Part shown: one piece after another, positions 47,224-58,888 of the stretch
How positions within the stretch are numbered: the stretch's first letter is position 1
Layout: every line of letters begins with the position of its first letter
Source of the DNA: Euonymus europaeus
Lineage: Eukaryota; Streptophyta; Magnoliopsida; Celastrales; Celastraceae
NCBI GenBank assembly: GCA_963580455.1
Contig: OY756968.1
Span: 17,019,996-17,083,995, forward strand
Reading direction: 5' to 3'
Length of the DNA: 64,000 nt
Translations under genes and position numbers: made by a program
Notes under the pieces: generated by a model
The model's database searches: none
Told to the model about the DNA's origin: nothing
The model's input: the letters and a program-made list of their open reading frames with translations, nothing else

Positions 47224-47979
47224 GTGAAGTTGCTTGAATGCATGCTCTTTGCTTGATTTCATGTATGTGACACATCTCCATTGGTCTATATATATTTATT
47301 TGAATGAGATGCCCATGTGTAGGGGGAGTTCCTAAATCAAATTTTATGTGTTGGATGTGATTCCATGCTTAAATGTTGATCCATGATTGTTGCCATGTTA
47401 TCTTGGTATTCCTTGCTTACATATATGAGCTTGAAACCCTATCTTATCTTTCATTGGTATTTTGACTGATTTTCCAGATATGTATTTCATGCTTTTACAT
47501 GGTTTCGGAAGCATTAGTTGATGCACTTCATTGAGTTACAACCATTCATTGTTTTTGAAGTTGCATTACCCCTATATCCTCACCTTTTTTGAGTTCTTAC
47601 AAAACGGGGGAGAGATAGTTGATGAAAAAGTGCATATGTTTTGATTAAAATGCATATTAGTTGCACAACATAAGGGGGAGTGAGCTTGCCATGTTATGGG
47701 GGAGTAGGAAGCTTAAAGTGAGGGGGAGCATAATAAGATTTTGAAAATCTGAAACGTATCTCAAAATTTCATTTGTAAGAGTTTGAAAATCTGAAACGTA
47801 TCTCAAAATTTCATTTGTAAGATTTTGAAAATCTGAAAACGTATCTCAAAATTTCATATGAGCTCGTTGGAGATACAATTTTCCTCACTTTATGCATGAG
47901 GTTTGGTATCCAAATTCTATTGATAATCAAATAGCTCTTTTACATCATGTAATTTTTTAATCATCAAAAAGGGTGAGAT
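47224..47979 (+). promoter_or_regulatory. Copia-F pol-to-LTR spacer with repeated polypurine tracts
   Basis: No ORF. Five GGGGGAG tracts (near 47321, 47606, 47674, 47698 and 47722) precede the final tract aaaaagggtgagat next to the LTR at 47980. A 42-bp unit is repeated three times at 47737-47862. Repeated polypurine tracts are known in SIRE-type elements as second-strand priming sites. Confidence 0.8.
47737..47862 (+). repeat. 42-bp tandem triplication
   Basis: Copies at 47737-47778, 47779-47820 and 47821-47862 contain tttgaaaatctgaaacgtat followed by ctcaaaatttcat. The first two differ at one or two bases. The third has an extra A and diverges at its end. Confidence 0.92.
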
Positions 47980-50278
47980 TGTTGGACCATAGGTCCTACA
48001 TTTGTGTTTTGATGCAAAAATACATATTGGACTATTTGATTGTGCTTAACTTTGGATGAATTTGGATAAATCATGAAATGAATTATATCTACTGATTTAA
48101 GCTTCATTATATATATTTGGAATCATGTTTGATCATGTTTGATATAAATTGGATGAATCTGGACTGACTTATTTTTCGATGCTAAAATTTGTCACAACAT
48201 CACACTGCGCACACGTTGGTTGAACAGTCATAACTTATTCATATGAGCTTTGATTGACTTGATTCTTGTTCTGAAAATTATTTAAGACACTCTGGAATGT
48301 GTCATTGTCAAATAGTGTCAGGTCAATTTTAAGTTTATCAGGTTCATTTTGTCTGTTGAAATTAATTCACCTGTGCAGTCATTAAACTGGGCTAGTTGAG
48401 ATTTGCATGATCAAATTGAATGACCAAATGACCTCAGTTATAAGTGAAATTTTGTATGCACATTCAATTATATATGAAATGATTTATCATGTGCTTACTT
48501 GAATTTTATTAAGCTTATAACATGTTGATTAAACTAAGTGCTAGCATTGAAGCTCTTTGAGCTTACAAGCAAAAATGGGATGTTTTGTCATGATTTGAAG
48601 CTCATTTAGACAAGTTTGGACATGGTCAACCCTATTTGGTTCAAGTTTGACTCTTTGTGTGCAAGAAATGGTTCCAGCCGTGTGTCTTATGTTATTATTG
48701 CTGGAGAATTAACTCAAGAACTTCTAGAAGCCTTATCATTTGTTTTGGAGTCAACAAAATAGAGGGAATACAAGTTTGAAATACTTGGTTGGTAGTGTGC
48801 CTAACACTTGCACTATGGAGACAAGGAAAAGACAAGGGAGAGACAAGATGACATACAGTTGTAATATTTCCAGAATTTAAGATGGACTTGTTTGGCATCC
48901 GTTGGAGAAAGTTGCTACATACAGAAGAGTAATGTGTTTGATCCAAACAAGGTGCAGCCCATGGTGACTTTCTTGGAGAAATATGTCCAACGGCTTGATC
49001 TTCAATGGCTGAGATCAATTTCATTTGAATTAAAGAAAGGTCCAGATTTAAAGTAGCTTCAAGGGCCAAGATTTGAAGATGTATTGATCCAATGGCTGAG
49101 TTGATTTTTGTTTGTTATGAAGAGAGAAGGGTCGGCCATTCTTGCAAGGTGAAAGAAGCATTTGCAAATTTTTTACTAAGTGTTCAAGCTTACTTGCTCT
49201 CAACTTCATCTTCTTGATTCAAGCTTATTTCTTACTATCTCTTGCTACCACTTTGATTACATTCAAGCCATCATCTTCCTATTTGAAAGAGAGATCCAAA
49301 AACTTCTAAAACCACCCCAAAATCTTTCTACCCGTGGGTACTCTTGGTGTGTTCTTGAGAGTTCTTCAACAAAGCTTCACCTAAACCTATTCTTGATCTA
49401 GTGTGAGCTTTGTGTGAGATTACAAGAGTGTTTGCTACACATTTGAATCCAAACCCATTTGAGCAACATCTTGTGAATTTGAGTGTTCTCCAACCATATA
49501 TAGCCTAGAGCTAATCTTGAGAGAACCAAAATCCAAATACTTGTAAAAGTCCCTTTTGAGGGCATTACCTTTGAGAGGTGTGTGAAAGTTTAAGGTTAGC
49601 TTCAAACCTTGTTGGTGTACAAGTTTGGGGTGTTCTTGGAAACCCTAAGTTTGTGGTGAACTTGCAAAACCACATATATCCTTTAGTGGATTGGGAAATC
49701 CTAAGCTTGAGGGCTTAGGTAGTGGATGTAGGTGTGAGCACCGAACCACTATATATCATTGTGCACACTATTTTGATTTCCTTGCTTGTTTGTGTGTTAA
49801 ACTTGCTGTCTTGTAGTGACTTGTTTTTTATTATCATTCTATTGGTGTTACTGGTGATTTTTGTGCCTTAGAAGTTGATATTAGGGTGTTGCTTGCTGCC
49901 ATTGCTTGTTGGGATATTGCTTGTGGTTGAACAACTTGTGATTATTGAATACTAGGTATACTTTTGATTGTTAATTTTCTAGAATACCAATCTGTCCATA
50001 AATTGTTCCTATAGCTAGACTTTGAATTTTGAGCTGAATATTTGATATAGTGTTCATTGAGGTGTTGTAATATTGCATATCAAATTTCGTTACATTCCGA
50101 GTTGAATTGCTAGGTCAAATTGCATTTACATGATTAGTGCACAGATTTGCATTCTTGACATTGCCTTAATCATTTGTGAGTTTTTAGGTTGTGGTTTTGT
50201 ACTTGGGGTTTATACTTAGTTTTTTAAAACACAATTCACCCCCCCCCCCCTCTCTCTTGTGTTAGCCTAGTGATTTCA
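47980..50278 (+). repeat. Copia-F 3' LTR, 2299 bp
   Basis: It starts tgttggaccatagg and ends gtgatttca before the AATTA duplication. It contains a C-run (about 50239-50251). It holds 656 bp (48592-49247) missing from the 5' copy. Confidence 0.93.
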
Positions 50279-50283
50279 AATTA

Positions 50284-51477
50284 TAAATTCCAAACCAAGT
50301 TATGTTGCTTCAAATATTTCTCCTTTTTCACATCTATTAAGTATTAATAATGATCCAAACCATGCATCACCAGTATCAAACCATGTTTCCTAACACATTC
50401 ACAACAACCCACTAATCGTTTCCCCCTCAAAATGCAAATATGAAACTCTGATGGGGGAATTTAAAAGTCTTAATCTAGTTTTAGTGTCGAGAAAAATAAA
50501 CCCAATGATGCTTAGATAACTTGGGTCAAATCTTTTTACAGAGAGTTCTTCTAAACAAAAAGCATGAGACTTGACTAAATGGGGGAAGAAACACTTATCT
50601 ATGGGAAAAATAATTTGCATGGCTGGCAGGTTGCTTCAGGAAAATTGCAATTTTGAAGACCAGCCAATATTCTAAAGCCCAACAAAAAGAGTAAAATGAT
50701 TCTAATTTTCCTCTCTAGAAAATAGAATAAAGAGAAAATAAAATTAAAAAATCTGCTATCACTAACATTGTAGATCAAGATAATGAAGAGAGATGAAGTG
50801 AGGTAACATCTTTGTTATTCCAGAATATCTAAACACAAGTAGATAACATCATTGTAGAAAATCGAAGGCTACATTTTCTATTTTTCAGAACAAATAACAA
50901 CACATATGTAAGTCCCATCAAATGGATGATTTCAATTCACAGGATGAAATCTTGAACAAAAGCTAGAAAGCAAGGTTTTTGGTAATCATTGAAAAGCTGC
51001 CGACACTACAAAAGTAACAAAACAAAGGATTTTAAATACCAACCACTTGACACAAAGACAAACCCTAAAGAGAAAATGACAACATAGGCAATCCACATCA
51101 AGACTTAATCAAATTATAAGGAACCCATGAACTCAGAACTCTTGATTATTATAAGAGGAAATTCAAAATCCAAGAGCCATTTTTACTAACCAGAGGCTGA
51201 GAGAGTGAGAGGCAGTAAGCCAGTAAGCGACTGGCATCTAGGCCTGGCGAGGCGGCGATGGGCGATTTCGGTGGCGGTGCTGGCTTGTTGCGAACGACGA
51301 TTCTCAGTTCTCGCCTTCTCGGATTTCGGCGAATGGTTGGTGAAGTCGACTCGCACGATTTCGTGAGTTTTGACTGTGCAGTGTTCTGTGTTTTAGGGTA
51401 ATTTAGGGCTTGTAGCATTAACAATGATATTATTTAAAATAAAAATAAAAATTGGGCCCCCAATTTTTGGGGGCCTG
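50284..51477 (-). other. 5' part of the hAT element (promoter/leader side)
   Basis: No convincing coding exon. A GC-richer stretch (51200-51350) with an Arg/Pro-rich frame could be leader or first exon. The right edge (aattgggcccccaatttttg, then ggggcctg) is the hAT terminus. Confidence 0.5.
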
Positions 51478-51478
51478 G

Positions 51479-51787
51479 TTATAGCACCCGTTTGCAAACT
51501 CCAGTTCCTTTGACAGTAGCTCCCGTTCCCATGACTACTCCGTAACATCCATGATTATCCCAAGGCAACTGCAATTTCTCTACCACGATCTTGGAAATAA
51601 AATAATGGGTGGCACCATTGTCAATGAAGACCACGACCTCTTGCCCCTGTATCATTCCCTTGATCTTCATGGTTCGTGCACTAGTCAATCCCACCATAGA
51701 ATTTAATGAAATCTTAGCGAGCTCCTCATAATTATTGCTGTCATCCTCTTCCATGCCATTTTCATCTATAATTTTCTCCCCTGCCTC
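51479..51787 (-). pseudogene. Ty3-A protease
   Basis: The minus-strand frame (51754-51479) contains the acidic linker MEEDDSNNYEELAKISLNS, then the retropepsin motif VVFIDNGATHYFISK (DSG changed to DNG) and VMGTGATVKGTG. It is cut at its C-terminal side by the hAT element and at its N-terminal side by Copia G. The frame itself has no stop. Confidence 0.88.
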
Positions 51788-51792
51788 CTCTT

Positions 51793-52091
51793 TGTTAAGT
51801 GTGGATACTATTTACTTTCTTATTATATTACTGGGTTAATACACTGGGTTGTGTATTGGGCTGATACACTAGGTTGTGTATTGGGCTGGTTAGTGGACAT
51901 TTATGTCTTTAGAGTTTTCTATTTATTCTCATCATTCCCTTGTAATATGAACACAAAATATTGAGAGAAAAGGAAATATTGCTGCAGCCCATGGATGTAG
52001 GCCTTGTGAGCCGAACCACGTGAATTCTCTGTGTCATATTTTCTTGCTTTGATTCTTGTTCATGTCTGTATATGTTGATCCAATTATAACA
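51793..52091 (+). repeat. Copia-G 5' LTR, 299 bp
   Basis: Ends at ttataaca next to the primer-binding site at 52093-52108. It has a repeated phrase (acactgggttgtgtattggg, acactaggttgtgtattggg) that occurs once in the 3' LTR, which explains most of the length difference. Confidence 0.93.
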
Positions 52092-52897
52092 ATTGGTATC
52101 GGAGCAGGTTCGTTAAACAAGATCAAAACTTGTTTGTTTTTAGAGATTGACCATTGAATCTCTGTCGATCGGATCACATAGCACAAATCAAGACTTTGAA
52201 TGTCAAGATCGTTACTGGCAGAGGAAAAGTTTGAAAAAGGCAGATCGACGAAAAAGAAAGGAAAAAAAACAAAGATCTGGTTTCAGATCGGGTTGATCCT
52301 CCCTTCTTGTATGAGAGTGGATGGTGGTGTCGTTGTTGTTGGCACAAGGAAGTTGGTAGTTGTAGCTGCTATACAACCTGAGAAGTCTTGGATTCTTGGT
52401 GTCTGAGGAGGTGGCAACTTGACTAACCCCGAGTGGCTTGATGGTTCGTTTCCAAGTGAGTTTGGTTTCTTGATAGTAGTTGGATGCCATTATTATTTTT
52501 TTGACAAGAAAGTGACGTTATTGTTTGGGTTAGTCTTGGTGCTTTGGTTGGTATTTTTTTTTCCTGTTGGGCTTTAATTGAGTGGACACCACTGAAACTC
52601 CAAAGTCAATTGGAGTTGTTGAAGGTTTGAAGTGCCACACGTGTGGCGTCTCTTGTTTGATACAAATTGATAAAAGATTTGAGCTGTAGTGGATTTGTAG
52701 CATCAAGGCACGGGACCCACATGTTTGAAGAAATGATGTGCAGTAGTTTGATTTATTCAAATCTTTTAAATTAAACAAATTGTGGGTCCGGTTTGGTTGA
52801 ATAAAAGATATCTTAGTTGATTTCTGTCGTGATCTTTTATGCTTAAAAACTGGTGCGGTGCTGTGCTGTGTAGTGTAATTGGGCTGAGTTAATTTGA
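52092..52897 (+). other. Copia-G leader
   Basis: About 800 bp of untranslated leader from the primer-binding site (ttggtatcggagcagg, 52093-52108) to the gag start. I see no gene or structure of note in it. Confidence 0.6.
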
Positions 52898-53690
52898 GTG
52901 GGAGTTATGGCTACAGATGAAGCTAAAGTTGCAGATTTTGAAAAATTTGATGGCACTGACTTCGCATATTGGCGTATGCAGATTGAGGATTTCTTGTATG
53001 GAAAGAAGATGCACTTGCCACTTCTTGCTAAGAAACCGAAAAAGATGCTCCATGATGAATGGAAGCTTTTAGACAGACAAGTGTTAGGAGTTATTCGATT
53101 AACTCTAACACGGAGTGTTGCTCACAATGTTGGTAAAGCGACAACTTCGAAGGAGCTCATGGATACATTGTGAGAAATGTATGAAACGCCAACTGCGAAT
53201 TATAAGGTGCACTTGATGAAAAAGTTATTCAACTTGAAGATGCAAGAAGGTACTCCTGTTGCTAAGCACCTAAATGAATTTAATGATATTGTTAATGAAT
53301 TGGAGTCAGTTGAGATTGACTTTGAAGATGAACTACTGGCATTGATCATTTTGGCATCTTTGCCAAATAGTTGGGAGACTATGAGAACAACAGTGAGTAA
53401 TTCAACCGGCAAGAAAAAACTTACCTACGGTACCGTGAGAGATCAGATTCTGAGTGAAGAATCTAGAAGAAAAGATGCTGGAGAATCCTCAAGTTATGGT
53501 TCAGCCTTGAATGTGAATGACAGAGACAGACAATCTGACAGAGATAGACAGTCATATAGGAGTTCTGGTTGTAGCAAATCTAGGTCAGGGAGAGGAAGGA
53601 GTAAGTCACGTTTTGGCAAGAAATAAGATGGTTGTTGACATTGTGGCAAACAAGGTCACACTAAGAAAAATTGCTAGCTTTAAATAAAGA
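52898..53690 (+). pseudogene. Copia-G gag
   Basis: The Met at 52898 or 52907 (MATDEAKVADFEKFDG) starts the gag. One TGA at 53171-53173 interrupts the frame, which goes on to 53626 (FNLKMQEGTPVAKHLNEFND, LILASLPNSWETM-type core, then an Arg/Ser-rich tail). Decayed zinc-knuckle text (HCGKQGHTKKNC) with further stops lies at 53640-53680. The pol frame follows in another phase. Confidence 0.9.
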
Positions 53691-53699
53691 AGACAATAA

Positions 53700-55150
53700 G
53701 AAGGTTGATGTCAATGCAGTAACCGATGATGGGCATGATGCTTTGTTGTTATCTGTTGACTCAAATACTGATTCGTGAGTTTTGGATTCAGGGGCTTCCT
53801 TCCATACTACGACACACCGAGAGATCATACAAAACTATGTTGTCGGTGATTTTGGGAAGGTGTACTTAGCCGATGCTGAAGAGTTGAAGATCGTGGGTAT
53901 GGGTGAAGTCAAAATCAAGAGTTCAAAAGGTTTAGTTTGGGCTCTGCAGAAAGTCAAACATGTTCCGTAATTGAAGAAAAATCTGATTTCAATTGGTCAA
54001 TTGGACAATAGTGGCTATTCTATCAATTTTGGTGCTGGTGCATGGATAGTGACAAAGGGAGCAATGGTAATTCCTCAAGGTAAAAAGACTGGTACTCTGT
54101 ATATGAGTTTTGATTGCACTGTTATTGTTGATGTTGCAGAAGGACAGAGTGACTCAACTCTTTGGCATGAAAGACTTGGTCACACGAGTTTGAATGGTAT
54201 GAAAGAACTTGTGTCAAAGGGCAAACTTCCTGGAGTCCAGAAAATTCATCTTGACATCTGTGAGAGTTGGATTATGGGCAAGCAGAAGAAACTCAGTTTT
54301 CTGACAGGTGGAAGAACACTAAGGAAGAACAAACTTGATTTGGTGCACACTAATGTGTGGGGCCCTTCTCCAGTAAATTCTCTCGGTGGTTCCAAGTATT
54401 ATGTTACATTCATTGATGACTGCAGCAGAAAATTGTGGGTTTATTTTATGAAAAATAAATCTGATTTGTTTGACATATTCAAGAAGTGGAAAGCTCTTGT
54501 TGAGACTGAAACAAGTTTGAAATTGAAGTGTCTGAGATATGATAATGGTGGAGAGTATATTGATAGTGGTTTCAGAGAGTTTTGTGCTACATATGGGATT
54601 AGGATGGAAAGAACTATTCCAGGAACACCGCAGTAGAATGGTGTTGCAGAACGAATGAACAGAACTATCAACGAACTTGCAAGAAGTATGAGAATTCATT
54701 CGGGGTTGCCTAAGATGTTTTGGGCTGATGCAGTTAATACTGCTGCTTACCTCATTAACCGAAGTCCATCAGTTCCATTGGAGTACCAATTTCCAGAAGA
54801 AGTTCGGAGCGGGAAAGAGGTAAAACTTTCATATCTTAGAGTGTTTGGTTGTGTTTCTTATGTACATGTTAACTCTTATGATCGCAGTAAACTTGATGCT
54901 AAGTCAAGGAAATGTTTCTTCATTGGTTATGGAGATGAGCAGTTTGGCTATAGGTTTTGGGATGAACAGAACCGAAAGATTGTCAGAAGTTGAAATGTGA
55001 TTTTTCATGAGAATGTGATATATAGAGATAAATCTAAAGTTGATGTGAAAGCAGTACAGGAGCTTGAGACAGTTCATATCTATATTCCCGAGTCTACATC
55101 AGTTGAGTAGGAAGTAGGCATTCCAATCATTCCTGAGAATGGTGATGATG
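53700..55150 (+). pseudogene. Copia-G protease and integrase
   Basis: One frame with several stops: the protease motif LDSGASFHTTTHREI (53782), VKHVP then TAA, KKNLISIGQLDNSGYSINFG, the HHCC region (LWHERLGHTSLNG, ICESWIMGKQ; one Cys changed) and the integrase core (LVHTNVWGPSP, TFIDDCSRKLWVYF, RYDNGGEYIDSGF, a TAG replacing Gln at about 54634, then NGVAERMNRTINE). The first catalytic Asp is changed (HTN instead of HTD). It ends near the FWDEQNRKIVRS block. Confidence 0.9.
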
Positions 55151-56753
55151 AACTGACAACTCCTCTAGTTGCTCTATGGAGGTCTACTATAACAGTAAGA
55201 GCACCTGAACGTTATTCTCCTTCTTTACATTATATCTTGTTAACTGATAATGGTGAGCTAGAGAGCTTTGTAGAAGCTAAACAGGATGTGAATGTGAAGA
55301 AGTGGGAGTTGGCTATGAAAGAAGAAATGGATTCTTTGATGAAGAATCAGACTTGGGAGTTAGTGAAACTTCTAGTAGAGAAGAAGGCTTTGCACAACAA
55401 ATGGGTATATCGAGTCAAGACAGAACATGATGGTAGGAAACGGTACAAGGCCAGACTTGTTGTGAAAGGCTTTGAACAAAAGTATGGCATCGATTATTCT
55501 GAAATTTTCTCTCCGGTTGTAAAGATGTCTACAAAAGAATGGTACTGGGAATTGTGGCTAGTGAGAATTTACATTTGGAGTAGCTAGATGTAAAGATGGC
55601 TTTTCTCAGTACAGGGAAAAGAAAAACTTATGTGTAAAATGAAGAAGAGCTTGTATGGTTTGAAGCAGGTTCCAAGACAGTGTAATTTGAAGTTTGACAA
55701 CCTTATGATTAGTTCAGGTTGCACCAGAAGTGAGGAAGATCATTGCTGTTATTTTAAACGGTTTGATGAATCGTATATTATTTTCTGTTGTATGTTGATG
55801 ATATGTTGATTACAAGATCAAGCGTCAAGAAGATTAATAATCTGAAACAACAGCTGTCAAGCCAATTTGAAATGAAGGATTTGGAAAATGCTAAGAAAAT
55901 CCTTGGAATGAGAATTACAAGAGACATAACCAAAGGTACTTTAAAACTTTCTCAATCTAAGTATGTGACGAAAGTTTTGAGCAGGTTCAATATGGACAAA
56001 GCAAAGCCAGTTGCTACACCTTTGGGAAGTCATTTCAAACTATGCAAAGATCAATCACCTAGAAGAGATGAAGAGTTGGAGAAAATGAGTAAGATTCCTT
56101 ATGCTTCTGCTATTGGTTCCCTTATGTATGCTATGACCTGCACTCGCCCAGATATTGCTCATGCAATGGAAGTAGTCAGCAGGTATATGAGTAATCTAGG
56201 AAAGAAGCACTGGGAAGCTGTGAAGGGGATTATGAGGTACTTGTGTGGAACTGTAGATTATGGGTTAACTTTCCCTATAGGTGAATTGAAGTTGGAAGGG
56301 TTTGTAGATGCTGATTTGGCAGGTGACTTTGACAGTTGCAAGAGCACTATAGGCTATATTTTTACCTTGGGAGGTATTGCTGTTTCTTGGAGTTCCAAGT
56401 TACAAAAGGTTGTTGCTTTATCTTCTACTGAAGCTGAATATGTTGTGATAACAGAAGCTGCAAAGGAGATGGAGTGGTTACAAGAATTGATGGAAGAGTT
56501 GGGAAAAGAAAATGGTAAGGGTATTCTCTACAGTGATAGTCAGAGTGGTATCTTCCTTGCCAAGAATCCTGTCTTTCATTCTAGTACTAAACACATTCGG
56601 AGGAGATATCATTATATCCGCCAAGTTCTCAAGGAAGGTTTGCTGACGCTTGAGAAGGTGTGTGGGAATGAAAACCCAGCGGATGCTTTGACGAAGAGTG
56701 TGACAGTTGTTAAGCTAGAGCTATGCAGGGGTTCAGTTGGTCTTCTAGCTTGA
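55151..56753 (+). pseudogene. Copia-G reverse transcriptase and RNase H
   Basis: The RT N-terminus (55237-55587) has WELAMKEEMDSLMKNQTWEL, KARLVVKGFEQ and SEIFSPVVKMS. Then part of the RT, including the region around the first catalytic Asp, is deleted or scrambled (55560-55780; SLYGLKQVPRQ still readable). From 55788 a 321-codon frame holds YVDDMLI, the RT thumb and RNase H (FVDADLAGDFDSCKSTIGYI, SSTEAEYVVITEA, SDSQSGIFLAKNP), ending at 56753. It is not functional. Confidence 0.9.
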
Positions 56754-56848
56754 AGATGGAGATTAAGGCTGCAATATGTGGTTATCCGTTTGGGTGTTAT
56801 TGATGTAACTGTTTTTACAGTTTTCTTGGTAGTATCCAAGTGGGAGAT

Positions 56849-57118
56849 TGTTAGGCGTGGATACTATTTGCTTTACTTATTATATTACTGGGTTAGTTCA
56901 CTAGGTTGTGTATTGGGCTGGTTAATGGACATTTATGTCAGAGTTTTCTATTTATTCTCATCATTCCCTTGCAATATGTACACAAAATATTGAGAGAAAA
57001 CGAAATACTGCTGCATCTCGTGGATGTAGGCCTTGTGAGCCGAACTACGTTAAATCTCTGGTCATATTTTCTTGCTTTGATTCTTGTTCATTGTGTATAT
57101 GTTGATCCGATTATAACA
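56849..57118 (+). repeat. Copia-G 3' LTR, 270 bp
   Basis: Starts tgttaggcgtgg and ends ttataaca, followed by the CTCTT duplication at 57119-57123. The polypurine tract aagtgggagat lies directly before it. Confidence 0.93.
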
Positions 57119-57123
57119 CTCTT

Positions 57124-58168
57124 CATCTTCACATAAAATCAACACATGAAGTTCCTTGTTTGCACACCTGTGTCTAGGAGAATATTTTCATCATAGCGAA
57201 AGCACAAGCCTTTTTCGCTTTTCAATTGTTCTTTGGCCTTCATGAGTCATTTGTAAGGTACTTTCAGCGATGTTGTTGAACCAGTCTTGATGACTGTCTT
57301 TCTTTCAGATAGGGCGATAGTAGACGACTTCCAATCACCCGTTTTCTCCTGGATTTGTGTTGAACCCACCTGATGTAATGTTTTATTCAAATCCAGAAGA
57401 GAGTTGGAGCCCCCGACTTGTTCAAACAAGAGTTGATTTTGGTCCTCTACGCGTTGGGTCAATTCCATAATTTTAGCAAGGCCCATAGGTTTATGCAATC
57501 AAAATTCAACCCGAACCTTGGGCTTTAGCCCATTAATGTAGTTTCCTTCCAAGACTTCTTCTGGAATACCTGATAGAGGCGTAGCCATTGTCACAAACTG
57601 ACGCCGATATTCTTTCACGATACCCACCTGTTTGAGGGCAAGGAATCTTTCACAAAATGTGCCCTCCTGAGAATGCCGGAATCGTTCCAGAATTAGTCGT
57701 TTCAATTCCGTCCAACTGCATATAGACCTTCTTCCATCCTCCCACTGGAACCAAGAGAGAGCATCGTCTTCCATGCTAACTACTGTCACCGTTACCTTTT
57801 CAGCATCTGAAAGGTGATTGACCAAGAAGTATTGTTCCGACCAAGAAGTATTGTTCCTCCCAAAAAATCCATCCATCGAGATCCTCCCATGTAAAAATTG
57901 GCATCTCCAATCATCTGGTTCTAGAATCAACGAGTTGGTCCCCTTCCACAAATTTGCTCACAGGTGATTCTCCTCCAATTTTAGTTTTTGCAATCTCCTG
58001 AGGATGCCCAGCCTCTTTGGAATGCAAAACAATATCCAACTTGACCATAATAGCCTCCAGGTGTTTTTCAAATAGAGGAAGCTTCTGTAGCTCCCCTTTG
58101 ACAGTTGCAAACTCATCACGCAGTGACCCCATACCTTCTTCTACGGAGTCCAATCATTTATTGGCCAT
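57124..58168 (-). pseudogene. Ty3-A gag
   Basis: A Met at 58168 opens MANK, then a TGA, then DSVEEGMGSLRDEF (coiled-coil-like N-terminus). A frameshift near 57930 leads to the gag core (57951-57499) with DDALSWFQWEDGRRSICSW, ERFLALKQVGIVKEYRRQF and VLEGNYINGLKPKVRVEF. A TGA and then 57498-57247 follow. A 15-bp direct repeat (ccgaccaagaagtattgtt) near 57835-57860 is a small duplication within gag. It ends where Copia G is inserted. Confidence 0.88.
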
Positions 58169-58177
58169 AGCGAAGTC

Positions 58178-58191
58178 GGGCTCTGATACCA
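58178..58191 (-). promoter_or_regulatory. Ty3-A primer-binding site
   Basis: The minus strand reads TGGTATCAGAGCCC, an exact initiator tRNA-Met type primer-binding site. It lies a few bases inside the LTR end at 58195-58198 and ten bases upstream of the gag start. Confidence 0.92.
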
Positions 58192-58194
58192 ATT

Positions 58195-58430
58195 TGATGC
58201 AACCTGAAAGCACAAAACCAAATTAAACTAAGCAAACTTAAGATACAAATCAACACGCACCCAACAATATTATATTTTGAACTGAACCAAAAAAGATAAC
58301 AACCATATCACAAGATTTAGACAGAGAACAAAGTAGCAAAATTGAGACCACAAAAAGGGAGATTATTCGAGAGATCTACATTCTCCATAACCAAAACTTG
58401 CTTGCCTCACTTGAAATAGAACAACTTGGT
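58195..58430 (-). repeat. Ty3-A 5' LTR, 3' part only
   Basis: The sequence just outside the primer-binding site must be the end of the 5' LTR (…ggttgcatca on the minus strand). The outer border is not visible because a Copia element begins at about 58432. No second copy exists near 30445, so the LTR length cannot be set by comparison. Confidence 0.6.
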
Positions 58431-58888
58431 AGTTGTTGTAATATTGTGATACACCAACTTGATTGGTGTGATAGTTGTTGTATGGTAGGTGTGATAGTTA
58501 TTGTATAATTTCTATATTTAGTAAATATGTCTTTTATAAAGATACAAGACTTGTATTATGAATAAACAAGAAACTCCATGAAATTCTTCATGCAAACTTG
58601 CTATCAGAGTAGTTAGAAATTCTCTACCTACCTTCTTTCTTCTTCGTTGCTCACCCTGAGCATCGAAATGTTTTTGTTAATATCACCAAAGGGATTGAAT
58701 TCTTTCATCTTTATCCTTTATCATTTTTCGATTGAAGGTGTTCTGTTTAGTTCTATTATTGGATACCTGGATATCATTTACTTGAAGATCCATTTGCCAA
58801 TAGCTGTTTCTTGCTAGGTAGTTTATCCAATCCATTTGCCAGTAGGTGTTTGTTGCTATTTATTTTATCCGTTGCTTAAGCTGTTACT

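Larger units (their letters stand above)
40717..50278 (+). mobile_element. Copia element F (SIRE/Maximus-like), 9.6 kb
   Basis: Bounded by AATTA at 40712-40716 and 50279-50283. 5' LTR remnant 40717-42262, 3' LTR 47980-50278 (2299 bp, starting tgttggaccatagg). The internal part has gag, protease, integrase, RT and RNase H in one frame. The 5' LTR has lost 656 bp (equivalent of 48592-49247), an 18-bp segment, and its last few bases. That last deletion also removed the primer-binding site and gag start. Long LTRs, coiled-coil gag and a long pol-to-LTR spacer suggest the SIRE/Maximus lineage. Confidence 0.93.
37870..51477 (-). mobile_element. hAT element with DUF4371-type transposase, containing Copia F
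   Basis: The left end cagggccgacc and right end (complement caggccccc) are hAT-type. GTTATAG(A/C) is duplicated at 37862-37869 and 51478-51485. Element A protease sequence lies on both sides, which confirms the ends. GC-rich end regions with ggggcc strings are typical of this hAT group. Without Copia F the element is about 4 kb. Confidence 0.88.
51793..57118 (+). mobile_element. Copia element G (Tork/TNT1-like), 5.3 kb
   Basis: LTRs at 51793-52091 and 56849-57118 start tgttaag/tgttagg and end ttataaca. CTCTT is duplicated at 51788-51792 and 57119-57123. A primer-binding site (ttggtatcggagcagg) follows the 5' LTR and a polypurine tract (aagtgggagat) precedes the 3' LTR. The two LTRs differ by several substitutions and a roughly 30-bp length difference, so it is older than Ty3 B. 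It sits between gag and protease of Ty3 A. Confidence 0.95.
30445..58430 (-). mobile_element. Ty3 element A (chromovirus), split by three insertions
   Basis: This is one minus-strand Ty3 element in pieces: part of the 5' LTR (58195-58430), primer-binding site (58178-58191), gag (58168-57124), protease (51787-51479), protease-RT-RNase H-integrase (37861-35776) and integrase-chromodomain (31640-30445). The gaps are Copia G, the hAT element with Copia F, and Ty3 B, each with a target duplication. No 3' LTR was found left of 30445, so that end is truncated or lost. Bounds are those of the recognisable parts. Confidence 0.85.

Noticed and set aside
47737..47862. Possible CRISPR or satellite array
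   Set aside because: Three direct 42-bp copies with no spacers inside a Copia element spacer; a local tandem duplication.
52200..52778. Short ORFs in the Copia-G leader
   Set aside because: They lie between primer-binding site and gag; composition and lack of any motif fit untranslated leader.
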